Counted from the first letter of the stretch, positions 28,401-38,206 are shown. The stretch is DNA of 44,850 nt from Methanobacteriota archaeon (GCA_018691345.1 JABGTJ010000115.1:1-44850), one strand, 5' to 3'. Notes: a model not told the origin generated them from the letters alone. Program-made: numbers and translations.

Positions 28401-28549
28401 GTAAGGTCGACAGCACCCGATTGGAGTCGCTTGGAACCCAGAGCGCGAATATCCTTCATTCGAGAGCCAGCTCCTGATTGCCCGTTCGGACCCTTGTCGC
28501 TACCTGCGACAGAATCAGAGGAGTTTTTTGGTGTACGCTCTTGTGACAT
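25421..28549 (-). CDS. RND superfamily/MMPL-type exporter
   Basis: 1042 aa with duplicated TM blocks; ILLALGVSYGLHITNRYAEE and ILVGVGVDFSIHISNRIREL are paired RND motifs. Confidence 0.87.
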   Translation of the reverse strand: MSQERTPKNSSDSVAGSDKGPNGQSGAGSRMKDIRALGSKRLQSGAVDLTARVKDFNTKDAIDAVLDAPVRLRREWQKHGAIGAITRFPLATVVFFLLMTLFFVSHSGFYDRYLTQFDDDPNETDLNVNGDLEVYLPEGSKVGKLLKLVEEDWSTNVMVVYIELGDGRNITDQRILQEISFVENQLNPCISAFECTVNGVAENDTVIYILSLSTVLKEVNSSAPRIREAFITELGQLGCGLGQDDCLSANAASELNDALALTDDQFGGSYEIPSQTTINLVIAEMYEDNGDATPGLDKLARDVSGGEEGGPDGVLDRAIMAVAVSDDVSSKEVIRSTSENITRISTLERPCLFEADGSPVSGEGTCIWSADALTDEQKERGVKTLDLKMTLTGPVPITNAVTERTFDMFWDIFPLAVVWVALGLFVFHCDVLQTGLTGFRPLQGLKVVTIAGLPTLCAVFWTLGIIGWSNYEVTMTVIIVGPILLALGVSYGLHITNRYAEEAGTKAEKMRGALSSTGKAVFLSAVTTIIGFVSLVFTPMAPIQTVGIALSGGIVVVYVLTMFMVPNLTLLLDLRKPKHPPLKPFQLLVEVPVKYNRAVIGVFLFLMVISATYGQANVEENIDMLKMAPYDEPSVQSMDNYSNEFNSGQLGMVLIQANLTGDTSIEVSQQDPAENLRQIDTLEGLMNDVDDTTAVSIVFLMKSSGIAPTVECVGCSEFVQSLPFLNQDVKDTASILLDSTVTQDASFWDLLTSPDAYGLPASRQSEVFLLNVFYSSITDETRGIFISEDFDRSLILVDMPYLPVADTSSNVEAINGHTKTFTGTEPGNYATELTGVAPTTIEVNKLIVGSQWTSLGFAVILTLITLAIVFKDIRYSIWTTSPVIATVALQWLVMWRMDVDLSLVTVMIGSILVGVGVDFSIHISNRIRELGGGIEAIRSAAIGTGMSLLEAAVVTTLGMVTAYGIPIEAIRPFITVILILLWVAAASALILLPAIFVTLEKAGLGAVGGRTSMAKRLGLGKAKVLDVDVLDAALADDVIDAW

Positions 28550-28726
28550 ATCTACCCCTCTAATTCAAGGTGAGTTGGGGTGCTTCAAATGGTTACCGCT
28601 GAAATGTTCTGTATACTCAAGAATTATCGAGTTCTACTTCACACTCCATGCGTTGGTTTCAAAGGTGAATCGTCACAGCGCTGTTTGGACCCGCATCGTT
28701 CATGTGTGTGGGGCCAGGTGAGGCAC

Positions 28727-31219
28727 ATGCCAGCCCCAATACTAAACGATAAACGGTGGTCAATCGACCTTGAAAAGCGCATCCAAGAAGCCCACATGGT
28801 TGATTCCCAAATATACGCACAAAGATATGCGTTTAAGCCCGACAGCGGCAAGGAACTCTTTGTTATCGACACACCTCCACCGTACCCCTCTGGAACATGG
28901 CATATCGGCGCAGTCGCTCAATATTCTATGATTGACGTCATCGCCCGTTCACAACGTCTTTTGGGCAAGGAAGTCTTTTTCCCTTGGGGTGTAGACCGAA
29001 ACGGAATCAACATCGAATTCACAGTAGAAAAGAACACGAAGCGTAAGATGAAGACGTACGACCGTGCTGAATTCATAGACATGTGTCGAGAAACCATTGA
29101 AACTTTCACTCAAGCAATGCGGAAGACTGCAAAACGCGTTGGGCTTTCCTGTGACTATGAGCGTGAGTACTTGACGGACTCTCCCGAGTACAGAACCGTC
29201 ACACAATCGATATTCATTGAACTGTTCAAAAACGGTGCCATCATTGAAGATCTACGACCGAATATCTATGACCCGGTTGAAGGTACGACCATTGCAGATG
29301 CTGAAGTGGAACGCCTTTCACGCAAAACTCGCCTTGTTGACATCTCTTGGACCTGCGACGATGGAACAGAGATCGTTATCTCGACAACACGTCCTGAATT
29401 GATTTGTGCTTGCGGCGTTGTTGCTGTTCACCCAGACGATGAGCGATATTCCCATTTGGTCGGAAAGACAATCCATCTGCCCCTTCCAGTCGAAGGACGT
29501 TCAACATCGGTCAAAGTCATGACTCATAATTCTGTCAAATCAGACTTTGGCTCAGGTGTTTTGATGGTCTGTTCCTTCGGTGACCAAAACGACGTGGCAG
29601 TGTTCCGTGAACTTGGCCTCACTCCATTTCAAGCAATCGACTTAGACGGTAAATTGACCGAAATTGCCGGACCGTTTTCCGGCATGAAGGTGATTGACGC
29701 ACGCAATGCTGCAATCGACTACCTTGAACAACACGGCAAACTTGTAAACGTCGTCGAGCGAGATCAAGAAATCCCCGTATCCGAACGTGGAAAAAATCCT
29801 GTCGAAATTATTCTACTGAAAGAATGGTATGTGCGTCAAACCCATGCTCAGGACCGTATCAGTGAGCATCTCGAAGAGATTGAATTCCACCCACCGAGGA
29901 ACAAACAGTTTCTCCTGGATTGGATGGACAACATCAGCATTGATTGGCCTATTTCCCGACGCAGATGGTACCATACTGAGATCCCGATTTGGTACAGTGA
30001 AGACGGTGAAAAAATTATTGTCCCCCCAAGCGGCACCTATGTCCAACCTTGGCGCGAAGGTCCTCCGCAAGGCAGTCAGGTTCTCGACCGGGCAACGCGT
30101 GAAGTCCTCGGTTCGTTTGAGAGCATGGAAGGCGAACTTGGCACCCTCATTGGTGAAGAAAAAGTATTCGACACATGGATGGATTCATCAAACTCCAACT
30201 TGTTTGTGAGCGGCTACCTCAACCATCCTGAAGTGTTTGAACGAGCATTCCCTACAGCTTTGCGGCCACAAGGTAAAGAAATTGTTCGAACATGGCTCTA
30301 CTATACTCTCCTCAAATCCAATCTCTTACTGGACAAACCTGGATTCAAGCACGTCTGGATTGATGGGCTTGGGATGGACCCTTGGGGCCGTAAAATGAGT
30401 AAATCACTCGGGAACGGAATCGATGCCGACTCCGTACTCGAATGCGGCGCCGGTGGACGAACTGGCTCATGGAAAGTGAAGGGGCCGGATAAGACAGTGA
30501 GTCTTCGTGCCAACAAAATTGGCAGCGAATGCTTCCGTCTTTGGAAGGCATGCGATGCTCAAGTCGGTGACGACTTCCACATCAACCCTGAAGAAATCGA
30601 AAAGAAATACTTCGGTGTCCTAACCAAACTGTTCAATGTTGCTCGTTTCGCATCTCAATTTGAAATACCTTCAGATTTGGATACAAATCCTGGAAATCTC
30701 GATGTTGAAGATCGATGGATACTCGCTGAATTCGATGCAACGATGGAAACAGTACGGACGTCATGGGAGAACCTGGACATCTACACCGCCACTCAAGCAT
30801 TGAAAACGTTCGGTACAGGTGTATTACCCAGCCACTATTTGGAGATGGTTAAATCAAGACTGTACGATGAGGATAAGGCCGCCGCTTGGACACTGCATCG
30901 CATTGTTCGTGACTTCATGTCTGCATTTACGCCAGTTTGTCCCTTTTTCACACACCACATTTCCGAAACACTCTACAATCGTTCCTCTGTCGACATCGAT
31001 GCATTCCCGCAAACTGCAGACGCTTCTGTTGCACTCGGAACTGAAGATGGTGACCAACTTCGAAACCTTTCATCGCTGTTACAAACGTTCAATGGAGACA
31101 CCTGGAATACAAAGAAGGAGCAAGGAATCTCTCTCAACCAGCCTATTACTGGCCTTGAGATTCCAGAGGAGCTTGCAGATTTTACTGCGATTCTCACACG
31201 TATGCATCACTTGGAATGA
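28727..31219 (+). CDS. valS: Valine--tRNA ligase
   Basis: TPPPYPSGTWHIGAVAQYSMIDVIAR (HIGH), FPWGVDRNGINIE, ISTTRPELICACGVVAVHPDD editing domain, FDTWMDSSNSNL, RKMSKSLGNGID. Start inferred at ATG 28727; ORF begins at 28580. Confidence 0.88.
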   Translation: MPAPILNDKRWSIDLEKRIQEAHMVDSQIYAQRYAFKPDSGKELFVIDTPPPYPSGTWHIGAVAQYSMIDVIARSQRLLGKEVFFPWGVDRNGINIEFTVEKNTKRKMKTYDRAEFIDMCRETIETFTQAMRKTAKRVGLSCDYEREYLTDSPEYRTVTQSIFIELFKNGAIIEDLRPNIYDPVEGTTIADAEVERLSRKTRLVDISWTCDDGTEIVISTTRPELICACGVVAVHPDDERYSHLVGKTIHLPLPVEGRSTSVKVMTHNSVKSDFGSGVLMVCSFGDQNDVAVFRELGLTPFQAIDLDGKLTEIAGPFSGMKVIDARNAAIDYLEQHGKLVNVVERDQEIPVSERGKNPVEIILLKEWYVRQTHAQDRISEHLEEIEFHPPRNKQFLLDWMDNISIDWPISRRRWYHTEIPIWYSEDGEKIIVPPSGTYVQPWREGPPQGSQVLDRATREVLGSFESMEGELGTLIGEEKVFDTWMDSSNSNLFVSGYLNHPEVFERAFPTALRPQGKEIVRTWLYYTLLKSNLLLDKPGFKHVWIDGLGMDPWGRKMSKSLGNGIDADSVLECGAGGRTGSWKVKGPDKTVSLRANKIGSECFRLWKACDAQVGDDFHINPEEIEKKYFGVLTKLFNVARFASQFEIPSDLDTNPGNLDVEDRWILAEFDATMETVRTSWENLDIYTATQALKTFGTGVLPSHYLEMVKSRLYDEDKAAAWTLHRIVRDFMSAFTPVCPFFTHHISETLYNRSSVDIDAFPQTADASVALGTEDGDQLRNLSSLLQTFNGDTWNTKKEQGISLNQPITGLEIPEELADFTAILTRMHHLE

Positions 31220-32542
31220 TTACTCTTCTTCCCACTTGAGAATGGCTTGTCGTGTCGGTGGCATATCGAGTTGACCAAGCCGAAAGCCTACTAAGCGCAG
31301 ACCTCGGTTATGCTGGACATTGGTTGCAAAAAGATGCTCTGCCAGACGCAAGAACACTTCTGGCTCATCCATAGCCACCGGTATCGAACGTCCATGTGTA
31401 TGTGTTTCAAACCCAGTGTAACGAATCTTCACTTCCGCCAAACGCCCAGAGACGCCCATTTCACGTGAACGGGCTAGAACACCTTGAGTAAGCGAACGCA
31501 GCACTTCCAGAACTGCTTCATGGTCGGTTTGATCGGATGAAAAAGTACGTTCCTTACCGACGGACTTACGACTCCGTAACGGACTTACTTCAGAACTGGT
31601 CGTACCATCAACCACACGTGTAAGCCATGAAGCAAAACGTTCACCAGCCATACGCCCGAGTGCCAATTCTCCGAACACATAGGCTTCATCAACGGTCACA
31701 AGCCCCCATTCTGCTAATTGTGTGGCCCTCTTTGGACCAATCCCTGGCACTTCACGCAAGGAACGTCCATCAAAGAAATCAGCAATTTCATCAGGAAGTA
31801 TTCGGAAAATACCTTTCGGCTTATTGACTTCACTCGACATCTTCGCTAGAATTCGAGTCGGTGCAATACCAAAGGAAGCCGTCAACCCAACTTTATCTTC
31901 AATCGCATCTTGCAGCGCACGGCATAAGGCAAATGCTGCATCCCAGTCGCCGTCAACAGCCTTGGTCACATCGAGATATGCCTCATCTATACTTGCTTTC
32001 TCGAAAAATTCTGCCGGCTCTTGTAAAATCTCCATGACACGTCTTGAGGCGCGACTGTACAATCCTCGACTGCCACGAATATAGTGCCCAGGACCAAACG
32101 GGTAACCAGGACAACGGCGCCAAGCCTCACTAATCGGCATGGCTGAATGAATACCAAAAGTTCTCGCTGCATAATTACATGTGGAAACAATTCCTCGACC
32201 ACGGCCAGCTTGTGGGTCAGAACCAATGATGAGTGGCTTTTCAGGGTCCAAAGAATGATGCAAAATCTCCACTGCCGCAAAGAAAGCATCAAGGTCGCAA
32301 TGAACCAATATCCTCTCACGAGGCGTTGGGATCGTATCACCCGTTGGTATCTGTTCACCTGACACACACAGAGAACGTTGCCCACAGTGCTTGAAGTTGA
32401 TGTACTCCTCACAGAACAAAACTTCGAGAGTAGGGCTTAAGAACACTAATTTTTCCTTCGGTCGAAATTCAACAGGAAGTTCTTCGAGTGGTTGTGCAAA
32501 GGGGTTTTTGACTCGTTGAGGGGTACGATATGAGAGACGCAT
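31220..32542 (-). CDS. dinB: Y-family DNA polymerase (Pol IV/DinB-like) with N-terminal extension
   Basis: ERILVHCDLDAFFAAVE, YAARTFGIHSAMPISEAWRRCPG, EKASIDEAYLDVT, FGIAPTRILAKMSSEVNKPKGIF, VPGIGPKRATQLAEWG; about 75 residues precede the core. Confidence 0.9.
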   Translation of the reverse strand: MRLSYRTPQRVKNPFAQPLEELPVEFRPKEKLVFLSPTLEVLFCEEYINFKHCGQRSLCVSGEQIPTGDTIPTPRERILVHCDLDAFFAAVEILHHSLDPEKPLIIGSDPQAGRGRGIVSTCNYAARTFGIHSAMPISEAWRRCPGYPFGPGHYIRGSRGLYSRASRRVMEILQEPAEFFEKASIDEAYLDVTKAVDGDWDAAFALCRALQDAIEDKVGLTASFGIAPTRILAKMSSEVNKPKGIFRILPDEIADFFDGRSLREVPGIGPKRATQLAEWGLVTVDEAYVFGELALGRMAGERFASWLTRVVDGTTSSEVSPLRSRKSVGKERTFSSDQTDHEAVLEVLRSLTQGVLARSREMGVSGRLAEVKIRYTGFETHTHGRSIPVAMDEPEVFLRLAEHLFATNVQHNRGLRLVGFRLGQLDMPPTRQAILKWEEE

Positions 32543-32610
32543 GCCGTGGATTTAGCGCGTAAGGACATCGAAGTTTCACATGACCCTCACGCCTTGATGG
32601 GGTGAAAGTA

Positions 32611-33597
32611 TTACTTGAGTAAATGTGAATTGACGGTCGTGTCTGCAACATTTCCATCGAGCACAGTCATGACCGCCAATCCAATGTCTCTCCCAACGCG
32701 TGCTTGAGCCTCAAGAGTGGCTGCGCCTATGTGCGGAGTTCCATGGAAATTCGGATGTTGAATCAATTCATTTCCTTTCGAGACCGGTTCCTGTTCGAAA
32801 ACGTCGAGTGCTGCCGAAGCCACTTGTCCAGAAAGAAGAGCAGAAAGTAACGCAGATTCGTCAATGATGCCACCACGAGCACAGTTGACAATGTGATTGC
32901 CGCAATGAATCCCATCTCGAGACTTGCCAGGCATCAAGGCCATTCGTTCAGCATTCACCAAATGGTGAGTTTCATCGGTAAAGTTGCAGTGAACCGAAAT
33001 GTGAGTACAGTTCTGAAATAAGGTATCAACGTTCTTGTGCAGTGTAGTGTTTTGAGCCTTCGCCACCTTCGAAGGCAAATAAGGGTCGTACGTGTGAACA
33101 TCCATCCCCAATAATTGTGCGACAGAGCCGACACCTTGTGCAATCCTTCCAAAGCCAATCAAACCGAGATCTTTTCCAAACAGTTCTGTTCCCTTCATCG
33201 ATTTCTTCTCCCACTTATCTTGACGCATACCGCGGTCTGCTCGAGGGATGTGACGGAGCGATGAGAGCAAGTGCCCAATGGTAAGTTCAATGACAGATTG
33301 CGTTGAAGCGCGAGGAGCATTTACCACGGGAATGTTCAACTCGCCAGCAGCAGCCAGATCAATGTTATCAACTCCAACACCAGCACGGCCTATCACTTTC
33401 AGACGTGTGCCAGATTCGACGAGGACTTCGCGTGGTAATTTGGTAGCACTGCGGACGATGATGGCATCGAACTCTTTGAGAGCACCAGCAAGCAGGTCTT
33501 CATGCTCAATGAACTGAAGAACAACCTCATGCCCAGATTTCTCAAGCAGTACTACTGCGTCTGGGGCCATACCGTCGGTCACTGCAATTCTTGCCAT
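32611..33597 (-). CDS. serA: D-2-hydroxyacid dehydrogenase / short D-3-phosphoglycerate dehydrogenase (no ACT domain)
   Basis: LKVIGRAGVGVDNIDLAAA, NAPRASTQSVIELTIGHLL, LGLIGFGRIAQGVGSVAQLLGM, NCARGGIIDESAL, ALDVFEQEP, TPHIGAATLEAQ. Confidence 0.88.
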   Translation of the reverse strand: MARIAVTDGMAPDAVVLLEKSGHEVVLQFIEHEDLLAGALKEFDAIIVRSATKLPREVLVESGTRLKVIGRAGVGVDNIDLAAAGELNIPVVNAPRASTQSVIELTIGHLLSSLRHIPRADRGMRQDKWEKKSMKGTELFGKDLGLIGFGRIAQGVGSVAQLLGMDVHTYDPYLPSKVAKAQNTTLHKNVDTLFQNCTHISVHCNFTDETHHLVNAERMALMPGKSRDGIHCGNHIVNCARGGIIDESALLSALLSGQVASAALDVFEQEPVSKGNELIQHPNFHGTPHIGAATLEAQARVGRDIGLAVMTVLDGNVADTTVNSHLLK

Positions 33598-33660
33598 TGC
33601 TCCTACGCTTTGGTATAAGGGACATCAATCTATGCCTCGGACACTGCCCGAACCCGATGA

Positions 33661-34842
33661 TTGAAACGCTCGCAGCGTTTGGCCGAAATGAGTACGATGG
33701 CAACAATCGATACCAACGCATTGATTTGGGCAGCAGGATTGCTGTCCATTCCATTGCTCCTGGCACTACCAATGAGAATTGGCTGGAGGTTTTTCATCGG
33801 TGTTGGCCACGAAGCATCGCAGTATCGGAACACTGTTTTGCAAATTATTGATGCGGGTCGGCAAGTGGCTCCATTCAGAGCGACGCTTGACGACATAGCA
33901 CGAAGTCTCCACATACGGCCCAATCATCAACGACTGATTGAAGCCGATTTGTTCCATCCACTTACAGTCTCTCACTTCATACTGCTTCCTGCCATTCTGA
34001 TTTTCCCACTTGCAGCCATTATGGCCTTACCCGTAATTCTCATCGGATTCCCGGTCTTATTGGTAATTGAATATATCTTCATACGAAAAGAAGTACTCGT
34101 AAAGGCTCTCAAGTCAATTGAACGTTTAATGCACTGGCAAATCATTCACATTCCCAAGCCGCACAGAGGCCTGTCGGAAGACAAGGCGAAAATGAACGAA
34201 TTTTCCCAACACGTTATCCACTTCAATCACGTCCCACAGGGTGCCTTCCTCGGATTGTTTGCATGGCTGATTGTCCATTGGACGTTTAATTTCGATTCAT
34301 GGGGGGTGGAAATTATGTTTTCATCCATGTTGTACATTGTGTTGCTTGGTGCTCTTGGAGTGCTCAATGCAGCGTTTGAATCGGACCTGGTGTTCGTCGA
34401 CCCGTCCAAAGGTCGATTGGTACCGGTTGACCAATGGCTTGAAAGTATCCTCAAACCATTGGTAGGAATTGGTCTGCTGTTCCTCATTGTAAGGAATCTC
34501 TTGGATGAAGCCAGAGACGGCAATGCAGTTCTCTTCGCAGTCACTGTTCTTGGTCTCCTGTATGGAGCTGCAATTGTTGGTATTGCGTTCCGATGGGGAT
34601 ACTCGATATGGCGAGGTTCTCAGATTCGGGATGAGTTTGGCAATCAAGTCATTCAAACTCTTAACCCACTGTCGTACGACTTAACCCGCTCGAAAGGAAG
34701 AATTGAATTCCACGTGCGAATGGTTATGAAAGAGCGAATGAGCGGTTTAACCAACTCACCGATCGAACAATTGAGCTTCGCTGACCTTCAGGAACTACCG
34801 TCAAGTGAACACAGGGGAAAAATTCCTGAAAACCCTCTATGA
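33661..34842 (+). CDS. Hypothetical polytopic membrane protein
   Basis: 393-aa ORF with several hydrophobic segments (LILPAILIFPLAAIMALPVILIGFPVLLVIEYIF; IMFSSMLYIVLLGALGVL). Start may be 33688 or 33697. Confidence 0.7.
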   Translation: MKRSQRLAEMSTMATIDTNALIWAAGLLSIPLLLALPMRIGWRFFIGVGHEASQYRNTVLQIIDAGRQVAPFRATLDDIARSLHIRPNHQRLIEADLFHPLTVSHFILLPAILIFPLAAIMALPVILIGFPVLLVIEYIFIRKEVLVKALKSIERLMHWQIIHIPKPHRGLSEDKAKMNEFSQHVIHFNHVPQGAFLGLFAWLIVHWTFNFDSWGVEIMFSSMLYIVLLGALGVLNAAFESDLVFVDPSKGRLVPVDQWLESILKPLVGIGLLFLIVRNLLDEARDGNAVLFAVTVLGLLYGAAIVGIAFRWGYSIWRGSQIRDEFGNQVIQTLNPLSYDLTRSKGRIEFHVRMVMKERMSGLTNSPIEQLSFADLQELPSSEHRGKIPENPL

Positions 34843-37368
34843 TTCGAGTTCAATCACAGCATCGATTACTTCTTTATCGCTTCTGGCTGGATTCATGTTG
34901 TACAATGTGTAGCCGGCTCCAAGCCCGCACAGAAGGAAGAGTAATCCAAGGAATGCTGCAAATCCGGAGTGCTCTGAAAGGACGCTACCCAAATCGGAAA
35001 AGAAACCTTCGGAATCATCAGTCGATGTACTCTTTGGAAGAACTTCATTCATCAAAGCAGATTGATTGTATGCCTCGCGAGTGAAAGTTAACTGACCCAT
35101 AAATGAGTCATCCCAAGCGTCTGAAGGTGTTGTTGGATCGAGATCTGAATAAAAGTCTGGACGCTGAGGAATAGTGATGTCAACTGGAGTCGACAAGTCA
35201 AGTGTAAGTGCAACATCGACCGTGTAAGGGATACTCGCTTCAAAGAATTCTGGGTCTTCAAACAATCCAAGGAACGCTGCTGCCTGTCCAGTGATGTCAA
35301 AGTGAGCCCAGGTATTCCAATGCTCCGGACCGACATCCAAATCATAAATCCAAGTATCTGCAACTCGGGTCCCTGCACCTTGCGCATCGTTTGAACCGTC
35401 TTCAGCAAGGTCAATTTCCATTTGCAGACTTCCAACTTGGGCCGTTTCAATGTCAACTTCGGTTGGTGTAAAGTATGCGAGTAAATTATTGGTACCGTTT
35501 GGAATCCAGACATAGTGGGAGTCTTCTGTGTAGTAAACAGCACCGCTTGCACCGTTGTTGAAGTGATTCCAATCACCCTTCCATGAATGGCGAACACGGT
35601 CCGTGTCAACAGGAATTGTTTCAACGGTCATCAGCGAGGTGTAAATGTCAAACGCGTCCCAAACGGTATATTCGGGGTGGTCAACAATTCCATCGTTGTT
35701 CTGGTCACGCATCAGTTGGAGCGTTCGAGCAAGGGCGACTGCCTTGTCGGTGTCGGTCAAACCATGTCCGACCCGCCAGTCGTGGCATTGGCCGGTTGCA
35801 CTGCGATAACATTCTGCTGGAATATCGTTGCATGCATCATCGTCGTTGCCGGCCTCGCATGAATTTGCCATGCCATCATACCGTGCTGTCAGTTCCAGGA
35901 TGAGTTCCAATTCGTGAACACGAGAAAAATTAGCGGAGTTCCAATCTTCAAATTGACCGTATGCAGCGGAACCATCGCCACCAACCAAAGAATCCCCTTC
36001 ATCATGGTCATCTCGATGGTAATCGGCTACGCCCAATGAAGGGGCTGCGTCGAGTAAAAGTCCAGCAATGCCACCAACGTGCGGTGTTGCCATGCTGGTA
36101 CCTGAAATGGCCATGTAATACAAATCGCCTTGGAGTTTGGTCGATGCATCAATGGCGGTACCGCGAGGTGCAGTAGCCCAAATATCCCGGCCTGGTGCAC
36201 CGACGTCTGGCCATGTGTGCATTTGGTTCATACAACCACGGGAGGAAAAAGAAGTCACTGCAGTTCCGTCATGCGTAAGGGCAGCAACTGAGATTGCCGA
36301 TGGCGTATTTGCATAGACGTTGGTCTTCAAACCGCCAGCGCATTCACCACCGTTTCCGCCAGAATTCGACGCTGCGAAGATAACTGCAACACCGTGATCA
36401 TAAGTGAGCATGTCAGTGAGTTGAGCGACCGCACCGTTTGGGTCATAATCGCCATCGGTACCCCACGAGTTCGATACAACGCGAATGTGATATTCATTTT
36501 GGCCAGGAACAGAATGATAGTAGGTCCATTCAAGGCCTTGTTCTGCGGCAAAAATCGAGGCTCCGTCTCCGGTGCCAAGTGCAACCAATTGACCACCCTT
36601 TGCAACACCAGCACGGCGACCAGCGGAAGCATCACCGTTACCGGCAATTGTGCCACCAACGTGAGTTCCGTGACCTGAAGAGGTATCTGAATTTCGAGTT
36701 TCAGTCCATACGCCATCCCACTTTGCGGAATAGAGCGTCTTTTCACCGGACCACGGTTGCAGGTAATCATAGTCGGGATGCCCGGCGTCAACGCCAGTGT
36801 CGAGGTCAACTATCGCCGTACCGTCACCGTCCCACTCAGTGAAAGCGAGATCTGTATCGTACGCAACTGTTCCATCGGTGTTAATGATGGCGCGATGCCA
36901 TGAAGTCGTTGCATTGACCACATGCGTTGTTTCATGCATCAAAACGCCTGCCTCGTCAATTGGGTCACCACCAAATTCTGCTGGTAAGTAGAAAAATTCC
37001 AACTCTCTGTTGAGTTCTAAGTATTCGACACGTTCCCATTGACTAATCGTACGAATTTGTAATGCAGTTGCTTCAATTAAGCCCCCATCAATCAGTGGAG
37101 CATCACCCAAGATTTCAGCACCGTTATCCTCGAGTACAATCCGATCAGGGGCTTGAACCTCAGAATTCAATTGGAAGATGACCGACAAGATGGTATCATC
37201 AGCAACCGAATTGAGTTCATGTTCTAAGGCCGCATCCATACGTTCAAAATCACCGATTGGATTGAGTGTGTCGGCAAGAGGTGCCGCAGATACCCCAATC
37301 AGTAGAAGTTGTAGGGTACAGACGACCAAGAGGCTGCGAGCAGACCGTAGGTGCATGGCAATGGGCAT
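34837..37368 (-). CDS. Secreted subtilisin-like serine protease (S8) with C-terminal TM anchor
   Basis: Catalytic motifs AIVDLDTGVDAGHPDYD, SGHGTHVGGTIAGNG, ISGTSMATPHVGGIAG; signal-like N-terminus; C-terminal GFAAFLGLLFLLCGLGAGYTLY. ORF begins at 37416. Confidence 0.92.
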   Translation of the reverse strand: MPIAMHLRSARSLLVVCTLQLLLIGVSAAPLADTLNPIGDFERMDAALEHELNSVADDTILSVIFQLNSEVQAPDRIVLEDNGAEILGDAPLIDGGLIEATALQIRTISQWERVEYLELNRELEFFYLPAEFGGDPIDEAGVLMHETTHVVNATTSWHRAIINTDGTVAYDTDLAFTEWDGDGTAIVDLDTGVDAGHPDYDYLQPWSGEKTLYSAKWDGVWTETRNSDTSSGHGTHVGGTIAGNGDASAGRRAGVAKGGQLVALGTGDGASIFAAEQGLEWTYYHSVPGQNEYHIRVVSNSWGTDGDYDPNGAVAQLTDMLTYDHGVAVIFAASNSGGNGGECAGGLKTNVYANTPSAISVAALTHDGTAVTSFSSRGCMNQMHTWPDVGAPGRDIWATAPRGTAIDASTKLQGDLYYMAISGTSMATPHVGGIAGLLLDAAPSLGVADYHRDDHDEGDSLVGGDGSAAYGQFEDWNSANFSRVHELELILELTARYDGMANSCEAGNDDDACNDIPAECYRSATGQCHDWRVGHGLTDTDKAVALARTLQLMRDQNNDGIVDHPEYTVWDAFDIYTSLMTVETIPVDTDRVRHSWKGDWNHFNNGASGAVYYTEDSHYVWIPNGTNNLLAYFTPTEVDIETAQVGSLQMEIDLAEDGSNDAQGAGTRVADTWIYDLDVGPEHWNTWAHFDITGQAAAFLGLFEDPEFFEASIPYTVDVALTLDLSTPVDITIPQRPDFYSDLDPTTPSDAWDDSFMGQLTFTREAYNQSALMNEVLPKSTSTDDSEGFFSDLGSVLSEHSGFAAFLGLLFLLCGLGAGYTLYNMNPARSDKEVIDAVIELES

Positions 37369-37403
37369 GAACGCCTCTACTAATGCCTTCGCATACGATG
37401 CGT

Positions 37404-38114
37404 CTAATTCATCCAAGGAATATGGTCGGGGATTTCCGCAAAAATGTTAGCAGGAAGGGCTGTCTTAATTTTTGAAACTGAACCTAGTCCGGCAGTAACC
37501 TTTTGTTGCCAAGCGAGGTATTCCTCGTACGAACTCATATTCAGCACCGGATTATGCTCACGGTTCCAGTCAAGTGATTTCATCTCGGTACCGGGTGGTT
37601 CGTGGCCTGTGCAAACGATGAGGCTGCCGTTGAGAGAATCAAGCGTCTTAAGAGAAAGCCAATGCTCATGCACTCGACCACTGGGCAAATCATCCCGACC
37701 AGCTCCACCTTCGCCGGTAAAAAGGAAGTCTCCAGTCATCAGGTGCGTGGGTGTTTCGAGTAAAATGTGGTCGTTAGTATGCCCAGGTACATGATGCACT
37801 TTTAGAGGCAAAGAACCTATCATAAGATGTTCTTCTTTGTTCAGGTAATGAGAGACGCCAAGACAAGAAGTGTCTTTCCACATGGCGTATTCGCAACCTG
37901 TCAATTCACGAAGTGAATAACATGCAGAAATGTGATCTGCATGTGTGTGCGTAGCAACAGCATACTCGAGGTTTAACTCCCGAGTTTCAAGCAAACGAAG
38001 ATACTCATCCATAAAGTCGTAGACTGGGTCAATAAGGGCTGCAATCTTTGATTCCGAGTCCACCAAGAGGTACGTTTGAGCCCATCCGGTTTGGTTCAAT
38101 TGTTCGAAGTGCAT
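37404..38114 (-). CDS. MBL-fold metallohydrolase (ETHE1/persulfide dioxygenase-like)
   Basis: QTYLLVDSESKIAALIDPV, AVATHTHADHISA (HxHxDH), HHVPGHTNDH, LMTGDFLFTGEGGAGRDDLPSG. ORF begins at 38189; MHFEQLNQTG start at 38114. Confidence 0.82.
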   Translation of the reverse strand: MHFEQLNQTGWAQTYLLVDSESKIAALIDPVYDFMDEYLRLLETRELNLEYAVATHTHADHISACYSLRELTGCEYAMWKDTSCLGVSHYLNKEEHLMIGSLPLKVHHVPGHTNDHILLETPTHLMTGDFLFTGEGGAGRDDLPSGRVHEHWLSLKTLDSLNGSLIVCTGHEPPGTEMKSLDWNREHNPVLNMSSYEEYLAWQQKVTAGLGSVSKIKTALPANIFAEIPDHIPWMN

Positions 38115-38206
38115 GCTTAAGCGATTGCGGGGTCGTACTTGAAGAATGCCCAATGCGATGGACTTGCGATACGAGGATTCATGAAACATGAGAGCAACCC
38201 ATAACC

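Noticed and set aside
28580-28726. N-terminal part of the 879-aa valS ORF
   Set aside because: Residues before MPAPILNDKRW do not resemble ValRS and lie in the divergent promoter region with the RND gene.
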